Source of the DNA: Oleidesulfovibrio sp047973035
GTDB taxonomy: Bacteria; Desulfobacterota; Desulfovibrionia; Desulfovibrionales; Desulfovibrionaceae
Length of the DNA: 64,000 bases
Direction of reading: 5' to 3'
Assembly: GCF_047973035.1 (NCBI RefSeq)
Contig: NZ_JBKEBF010000044.1
Location: forward strand, 37,890 to 101,889
In this document: positions 59,051 through 64,000 of the stretch, piece by piece
Layout of the letters: each line of letters begins with the position of its first letter
Numbering within the stretch: position 1 is the first letter of the stretch
Program-made: the position numbers and the translations under genes
Notes under the pieces: generated by a model
Seen by the model: only the letters and a program-made list of their open reading frames with translations
What the model was told of the DNA's origin: nothing
Database searches by the model: none

Positions 59051-62000
59051 TCACTGTTTTATTGCGGTCTGCATCTTGTGCAGATCTTCAAGCGCCTTCA
59101 GATTACGTATAGTTGCGCTTTCAAGTTCGTCAAAAAGGTCGCGAACGGCATCATTGTCGCCTGCAGCAGAAGCATCTGCAACGCAGCGCGCAATGCGGTG
59201 CAGCGCCTGTAACCCCAGCTCAGAAGCTGTGGCTGCTATGTTTGCGGACGCAAGCTGCACTTGTGGTAATGAGCCTAGCACAACGGCCTTTTTACCGGAA
59301 ACAAGGCTGTCCTTCAGGCTCTTCAGCTGGGTCGGTAACTCACTGTTGTTCTGCTCCTGCACATTGAATGCAGGCCTTGATTGCACCATTTTTTCAGCAG
59401 GCTGCGGACTCATGGCATCAGCTGTGCGCAGGCTATTCAAGTCAGGATTTTCTGCGAAAGCTTCAGTCTTCGCGTCGTGGCCCATGCGCTTCGTTACGGC
59501 AGTCTGCCTTGGTTCTGCAAGCGCTGCAACAGCGGCTGAAATGCGGGCGAATGTTTCCGGAGTGAGAACAGAAGGGATTCCTTCTTCAACCTCTTCCCCG
59601 TGGTGTCCTTCTTCCGGCTGCACGGGGTGCTCGGGTAGCTCTTTCTCAGAGTGTTGCTCTCGAGTTTGCTGCAGTGCGGGAGGGACATCGGCCTTTTGTG
59701 CCTTTATGTCAACTGTTGTACTATTTTCTTTTTCCGGAAAGTTGTCGTTGTGTGTTTCTGAATCAGCATCGGCACCCTTTTCTTCGTTGCTTGGGATTGC
59801 TTTTTGTTCTGAAGTTTCAGCTGGCTCAAGAGCATGAGTTGCCTGTTTTTCCGGCTCGTCATCTGTTGTTTCTTTTTTCTTGCCGTTGCGCTCTTCTCCA
59901 ATAGAGTCTGTCTGTATCGCAATCACTGGAGTTGCAGTCTGTGTTGTAGATGCCTGCTGTACTGCACCTGCAGCAGATTCAGCTGCAGGTCTGATGTGTT
60001 CAATCGTTTCAGACACAACAGCAAGCAGCGTTCCGCGGGTGAAGGGACGCAACAGTATAGATGAACAACCCGCTGCTCTCATGGCATTTGCAGCCTGTTC
60101 ATCCCCGGATCGAACGATACCCAGAATGGGACCGGGCATAAGGCCTAACTCGCTTTCTGCTTTGCGCAGAGTGCGTACCGTATCCGGCCCGTTCATTCCA
60201 GGCATCTGAGAATCAATCATGACGAGAGCAGGAAGCCTGCGCCGGAATTTGCGGACAGCTTCAGCACCACTTCTGGCTTCTACAAAGGCCAGTGGTGTAT
60301 CTTCCAGGAAAAAGGTAACGAGTTGTCTGTTACTGGCGATATCATCTGTCAACAGCACTAACCCGGGCTGTCTGTCCAGACCGGTTGCAAGCCCCTGAGG
60401 CAGCTGTGATGCAGGCTGCAAGCGCAAGGTGAACGAAATGGTTGTTCCTGCTCCGGGCGTGCTTTCAAGGCAGATTACTCCTCCCATCATGCTTACAAGG
60501 TCCCGTGCTATGGAAAGGCCCAACCCCATACCGCCGTAGCGACCGGAGCCTGTACCGGGGCTGACGCAAAAATTGTCAAAGACTGCATACGGATTCTCCA
60601 GCGGGATGCCGATGCCTGTGTCACTTATGGCGAAAAGAAGATGGCCTGAGTCGGTCGAGTCTTCCACCCGTCCTACAGACAACCTGATGGTTCCTTCATC
60701 CGTAAAGCGTATCGCATTTCCCAGCAGGTTAAGTACGATCTGAAGAATACGGTCTGCATCTCCCCTGAAGTTCACCAGCATGTGCGGCGACATGAACCAC
60801 GACAGCTGCAGGCCTTTATGTCCGGCTTTGATGAGCGCGATTTCATGCGCTTCTTCAAGAACATGGTGCAGGTTGAAGCGGTTGGACTTCAACGTTGTTC
60901 TACCCTTGGCCGCACGGGCAGCATCGATGAGGTCGTTTATCTGCAGCTGCAGGTTGCGACCGGCGGCTTGAATAAGGTTAAGTTGCTTGCTTGTGCTGTG
61001 TGGCCCTGTTTCGATCGCCAGCTGTTCTGCAGCATGGATAATTGCAGTTAAGGGGGTACGCAGGTCATGACTTACCCTTGCCAGTAAAGAGCTTGCAGTC
61101 AGGCTGGGCTCTTGTTGTTCAAAATCAGGCTGAGCATCTGTGATCAAGCTCTCTTCAGGCTCTTTTGATGCTGCGGTACAGGGTGCATTGTTTTCCTGCA
61201 CTGGGCCGCACGAAAGGCTTAAGAGGCCCAGCGCCATTCCTACGGCAGGGCCCAGCGTAGCCCATAACGGGGCGTCCGGAGTCAAAGCCGCACTCATACC
61301 GGCCACGGTTCCCGCAGCGGGAAGCAGGCAGGCCAGCAGGTATCGTCCGGAACCGGCAACCCCTTCCTGCCAGCGGCCAAGCGCAGGCAGCGCAAGCGGG
61401 ATGGCCAGCAATGGCCAAAGCGGTAGCGCAACATGTAAAAAGCGTAACTGAGGAATAAGCGGCAGCAGCGCAAGTACCGCTCCCAGCACCATGCAGAGAG
61501 CAAACAGTCTGTCTGTTTTCGGGGCTGTGTCACTGTTCAGCATACGGCGACCGGTCTGGGCCAGAGTCAGCAAAGCGATACCGGGTAAAAAAAGAGCCGC
61601 GACGCTGTCCCATGAAAACAGCGTGGTTGTTGCAACAGGAGAAAAAGAATGAACCAGAACCGCAATGACGCAAGCCGATGCCCACAGGCGCCACCTTGCA
61701 CGGCTTGTAAACCAGAGTGCGCAGTTCAGAAGCAAAAGAGCCAACAGGAAGCCTTGTACCATATGCATGGGCAAAGCTGCTGTAATGGCTCCGTCAAATG
61801 CACCGGAAGCTTCGTGCAGAACCGGCTGGAACCAGGGCCCTGGAACTCCGGCAAGTCTGAGGTATACAGTAACAGGTGTTGCATGAATCGAAGGAAGAGG
61901 GACGGTTGTGCCCGAAACTGTAATCCGTTGCCAACCGCCAGTCAGGTGCGGGGCAGGAACATACAGCTCAACAGGTGTGGGAGCAGTGGGGCCTAACTGA

Positions 62001-62482
62001 AGTACAGGAAATGAGTGGGCAGTGGTGTGATAGAGCGTTTGTCCGCTTTCCGGCTGTGGCGTTTTGCCGGTTTGGTTCCCACTGTCGGGCTGATTTGCCG
62101 GAACATCCGTCTGATCTGCGGCACGTTGCTCAGAATTTACCGGCAGTAACTGAAAGCGTTCTGCCGTACTTGATGCTGTTGTATCAGTGCCGAGTAACGT
62201 CATTTTTACCCATAACGTTCTGGCATCACTGCGGAACGGAATAGCGTCAAAAGGCACATATTCCCCGACCTGTCTGGCGGACGCCGCTTCGGCAATGGTC
62301 ATACTGCCGGAGACGTCAGGTAGAACGGACATGTAGGGCTTAACCCACATGCGGGACTGCAGTTCATCCAGCGGGATGGACATCGGGGAAGCTGCAAGAG
62401 AAGGGAAGGAAGCCCCACTCAACATGAATAACGTGCTTAAAATAATGAGCCGGAATATATATACGCGAATAGTTTGCCGCAT
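59051..62482 (-). CDS. Large 7TM-type hybrid sensor histidine kinase
   Basis: 1143 residues from the ATG at 62482; the ribosome binding site is weak. A signal-like N-terminus leads to a periplasmic part with WVKMTLLG (7TMR-DISM extracellular-like), an inserted Pro/Gln-rich stretch and seven membrane helices (~270-450). Then HisKA (LLARVSHDLRTPLTAIIHAA, His ~472), HATPase (GMGLGLSIARDLV) and a receiver (LVMIDSQMPGMNGPD). A ~130-residue Lys/Glu/Gln-rich low-complexity linker precedes a C-terminal HPt-like helical bundle (ASELGLQALHRIARCVADAS). That bundle has no His at the expected position. Confidence 0.88.
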   Translation of the reverse strand: MRQTIRVYIFRLIILSTLFMLSGASFPSLAASPMSIPLDELQSRMWVKPYMSVLPDVSGSMTIAEAASARQVGEYVPFDAIPFRSDARTLWVKMTLLGTDTTASSTAERFQLLPVNSEQRAADQTDVPANQPDSGNQTGKTPQPESGQTLYHTTAHSFPVLQLGPTAPTPVELYVPAPHLTGGWQRITVSGTTVPLPSIHATPVTVYLRLAGVPGPWFQPVLHEASGAFDGAITAALPMHMVQGFLLALLLLNCALWFTSRARWRLWASACVIAVLVHSFSPVATTTLFSWDSVAALFLPGIALLTLAQTGRRMLNSDTAPKTDRLFALCMVLGAVLALLPLIPQLRFLHVALPLWPLLAIPLALPALGRWQEGVAGSGRYLLACLLPAAGTVAGMSAALTPDAPLWATLGPAVGMALGLLSLSCGPVQENNAPCTAASKEPEESLITDAQPDFEQQEPSLTASSLLARVSHDLRTPLTAIIHAAEQLAIETGPHSTSKQLNLIQAAGRNLQLQINDLIDAARAAKGRTTLKSNRFNLHHVLEEAHEIALIKAGHKGLQLSWFMSPHMLVNFRGDADRILQIVLNLLGNAIRFTDEGTIRLSVGRVEDSTDSGHLLFAISDTGIGIPLENPYAVFDNFCVSPGTGSGRYGGMGLGLSIARDLVSMMGGVICLESTPGAGTTISFTLRLQPASQLPQGLATGLDRQPGLVLLTDDIASNRQLVTFFLEDTPLAFVEARSGAEAVRKFRRRLPALVMIDSQMPGMNGPDTVRTLRKAESELGLMPGPILGIVRSGDEQAANAMRAAGCSSILLRPFTRGTLLAVVSETIEHIRPAAESAAGAVQQASTTQTATPVIAIQTDSIGEERNGKKKETTDDEPEKQATHALEPAETSEQKAIPSNEEKGADADSETHNDNFPEKENSTTVDIKAQKADVPPALQQTREQHSEKELPEHPVQPEEGHHGEEVEEGIPSVLTPETFARISAAVAALAEPRQTAVTKRMGHDAKTEAFAENPDLNSLRTADAMSPQPAEKMVQSRPAFNVQEQNNSELPTQLKSLKDSLVSGKKAVVLGSLPQVQLASANIAATASELGLQALHRIARCVADASAAGDNDAVRDLFDELESATIRNLKALEDLHKMQTAIKQ

Positions 62483-62705
62483 GAAAAACCTGATTATTTC
62501 AGTGCTGAAGCTTTTAGTAAAGATACTGGGTAAAATAAACGGAGCAGAAGTAAGCCCACCAGTTTTGATAGTGGGTTTTACAGCTATTGTCACGCATGCC
62601 TGCCCTGTCTGACAATGGTCAATTCTCGGGTCAGTTACCTGACCAGTTGCCGGTACAGCTAAGATCTGTCGGTTTTGCTGGTTTTTTTTTGCCGGTGCAC
62701 AGCTT

Positions 62706-62736
62706 AAAAAAAAGTCGGGGACTATATGCCCCCGAC
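62706..62736 (-). terminator. Terminator of the TPR gene
   Basis: GTCGGGG (62714-62720) pairs with CCCCGAC (62730-62736). The A run at 62706-62713 gives the T tract on the minus strand. Confidence 0.85.
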
Positions 62737-62769
62737 CTGTATCGCTGCAGACAAGATTGTAGTGCCGGC

Positions 62770-63414
62770 CTATTGGGCCTTAAGCTGGTTGATCATTTCC
62801 TTCACGGGCGTGCCGCCGGGGGTGCGCGCATTCGGGTTCAGTTGCACAAGCTCATTCCATGTCGCAAAAGCTTCATCTTTTTTCTTCAGATCATAGAACA
62901 GCACGATGCCCTTGTTGAAGCGTGAAACTTCATGTGTGGGGTCGACGGCAATGGCTCGCTCAAAGGTTTCCAGTGCAAGCTGGTGCTGATGGTCTCTCCG
63001 ATACATTACGCCCAGATCGGTAATGACATTAGCATCATCAGGCTTCAGCTCCAGTGACTTGTTGTACGCCCTGATGGCAGGTTTCGGCTGGTTGGTATCA
63101 AAGTAAAGGTGGCCGAGCTTGGTCCATGCTGCCACATCATCCGGCGTATGCTGCAAGTGCTTTTCCAGATCAAGAATTTGAGCCATCTGTGCTGCGGGAA
63201 CTTGCGTCGCGTCAGTTTGTCCGGCAGTCACTTGGGTGACACGCTGTTTGGTTACTGGCTGATTCTGGCTCATGGTGCTGGTCAGCAGGTTACCGATGTA
63301 CATGCCCGCCACCAGTGCAATGCCTACTGCGATGTACAGGGTAGAGCGTTTTACATATACACCTTGTTCTACTTGTGCGGCCAGTTCTTTCAACTCTTGT
63401 TTGCTTAAAGACAT
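62770..63414 (-). CDS. Membrane-anchored TPR protein
   Basis: 214 residues from the ATG at 63414 (AGAGGA six bases upstream). A basic N-terminus and one membrane helix (STLYIAVGIALVAGMYIGNL) are followed by three TPR units: DDVAAWTKLGHLYFDTNQPK, PDDANVITDLGVMYRRDHQH and HEVSRFNKGIVLFYDLKKKD. The layout resembles the TPR part of cytochrome c biogenesis protein CcmH/CycH or generic scaffold proteins; no heme-lyase genes are nearby. The TPR part may face the periplasm. Confidence 0.8.
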   Translation of the reverse strand: MSLSKQELKELAAQVEQGVYVKRSTLYIAVGIALVAGMYIGNLLTSTMSQNQPVTKQRVTQVTAGQTDATQVPAAQMAQILDLEKHLQHTPDDVAAWTKLGHLYFDTNQPKPAIRAYNKSLELKPDDANVITDLGVMYRRDHQHQLALETFERAIAVDPTHEVSRFNKGIVLFYDLKKKDEAFATWNELVQLNPNARTPGGTPVKEMINQLKAQ

Positions 63415-63575
63415 GTGTGTCCTCTTGGCTGGGTGTGAAAATGTGATAAAGCCAAAGACTGATTGTGGGGGGGTAGATACCTTCCTTGCGAATAGTTGGC
63501 AAGTTTTCAAACAGACTTATCATTATATAGCATCAGAAAAAAACAAGAAAAAAATGGGAAAAATGAAAATTGTTG

Positions 63576-63604
63576 TTGACAGTTAAGAGGGCAAAGCATA
63601 GATA
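63576..63604 (+). promoter_or_regulatory. rRNA operon promoter P1
   Basis: TTGACA (63576-63581), 17 bases, TAGATA (63599-63604), preceded by an A-rich stretch (63538-63572) suitable as an UP element. Confidence 0.75.
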
Positions 63605-63626
63605 CCCCTTCGTCGCAAGGCTAACA

Positions 63627-63638
63627 GCTCTTTAAACA
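63627..63638 (+). promoter_or_regulatory. boxA-like antitermination element
   Basis: GCTCTTTAAACA resembles the rrn boxA. A second related sequence, GCTCTTTGACAATT, lies at 63754-63767, close to the 16S start. Confidence 0.6.
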
Positions 63639-63682
63639 GTTTGGCGCTTCAAGAAAGTTTTTAAACTTTCTGAAAAAAAGCG

Positions 63683-63710
63683 TTGACAAGCTTCGACGAA
63701 AAGCTCATAA
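63683..63710 (+). promoter_or_regulatory. rRNA operon promoter P2
   Basis: TTGACA (63683-63688) followed after 16 bases by TCATAA (or after 17 by CATAAA). Tandem promoters are typical of rrn operons. Confidence 0.6.
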
Positions 63711-63834
63711 AGCCCTCCGCTTCGACGGTAAAGTCTAACAGCGGAACGACGAAGCTCTTTGACAATTAAATAGCGAGTTGGACAGGAAATAAGTTCAGCT
63801 TTATTTGGCCATTAAGAATGGCTTTACAGTTTTT

Positions 63835-64000
63835 TAACTGGAGAGTTTGATTCTGGCTCAGATTGAACGCTGGCGGCGTGCTTAACACATGCAAGTCGAA
63901 CGTGAAAGTTCCTTCGGGGATGAGTAAAGTGGCGCACGGGTGAGTAACGCGTGGATAATCTACCTGTATCACCGGAATAACGGTTGGAAACGACTGCTAA
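63835..64000 (+). rRNA. 16S ribosomal RNA, 5' end (cut by window edge)
   Basis: The conserved start AGAGTTTGATTCTGGCTCAG (from 63842, E. coli position 8) continues through ATTGAACGCTGGCGGCGTGC and the variable V1 region. V1 contains GTTCCTTCGGGGATG, followed by AGTGGCGCACGGGTGAGTAA. The V1 shape and flanks look like Desulfovibrio-type 16S. The gene runs off the window. Confidence 0.98.

Noticed and set aside
58989..59837. 282-codon plus-strand frame antisense to the hybrid kinase tail
   Set aside because: Ser/Cys-rich reading of the complementary low-complexity linker; no evidence of coding.

Overview
The window reads as chromosomal DNA of a Desulfovibrio-like sulfate-reducing bacterium. The right edge holds the first ~165 bases of a 16S rRNA gene with a Desulfovibrio-type 5' end, and the rest carries genes typical of such anaerobes (rubrerythrin, an FMN-binding glutamate synthase-like protein, several chemoreceptors). 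The genus assignment is inferred from sequence pattern only.

Layout. (1) 1-3906: host genes (YibE/F-family membrane protein, glutamate synthase-like enzyme, rubrerythrin) and a tRNA-Thr(CGU). (2) ~4100-24350: a GC-rich defective prophage, almost wholly on the minus strand. It has a contractile tail module: sheath remnant, tube, frameshifted tail chaperone, tape measure, hub, spike, gp25, gpJ, gpI-like protein and a DUF4815 protein. It also has a diversity-generating retroelement (DGR) and a Com-like regulator overlapping a cytosine-5 methyltransferase. No head, terminase, lysis or integrase genes are visible. A 13-bp piece of the tRNA-Thr anticodon arm recurs exactly where the sheath gene is cut. 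(3) 24360-25930: two copies of a phage gene flanking a HigBA-like toxin-antitoxin pair. (4) 25904-32032: a complete type II-C CRISPR-Cas system, with a 22-repeat array, cas2, cas1, cas9 and a tracrRNA divergent from cas9. (5) 32078-37280: an orphan HsdR-N-type nuclease, then a phage-like immunity cluster (two paralogous repressors, Cro-like, CII-like and small genes). (6) 37378-42562: host genes (GlcG/HbpS-like, acyltransferase, HIT, FemX-like, Rnk). (7) 43187-49392: an Rsb-type partner-switching cluster feeding a hybrid histidine kinase and an HD-GYP response regulator. (8) 49819-63414: two chemoreceptors, EttA, a TetR regulator, a response regulator with a large hybrid kinase, and a TPR protein. 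(9) 63576-64000: rRNA promoters and the start of 16S.

The main discovery is the DGR. A reverse transcriptase, Avd and an HTH gene accompany two template repeats of identical length (107 bp). Each lies in its own ~242-bp tandem unit with a conserved 3' flank. The RT-distal template differs from the variable repeat of the tail-tip gene at five positions, and all five are template adenines in AAY codons. The RT-proximal template differs at many non-adenine positions and must serve another target or be a relic. Second is the com-methyltransferase pair, which rebuilds the phage Mu com-mom translational switch around a different DNA-modification enzyme, with a perfect 8-bp stem covering a candidate start codon. 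Third, every CRISPR repeat contains a sigma70-like promoter, and the tracrRNA promoter appears to derive from a repeat.
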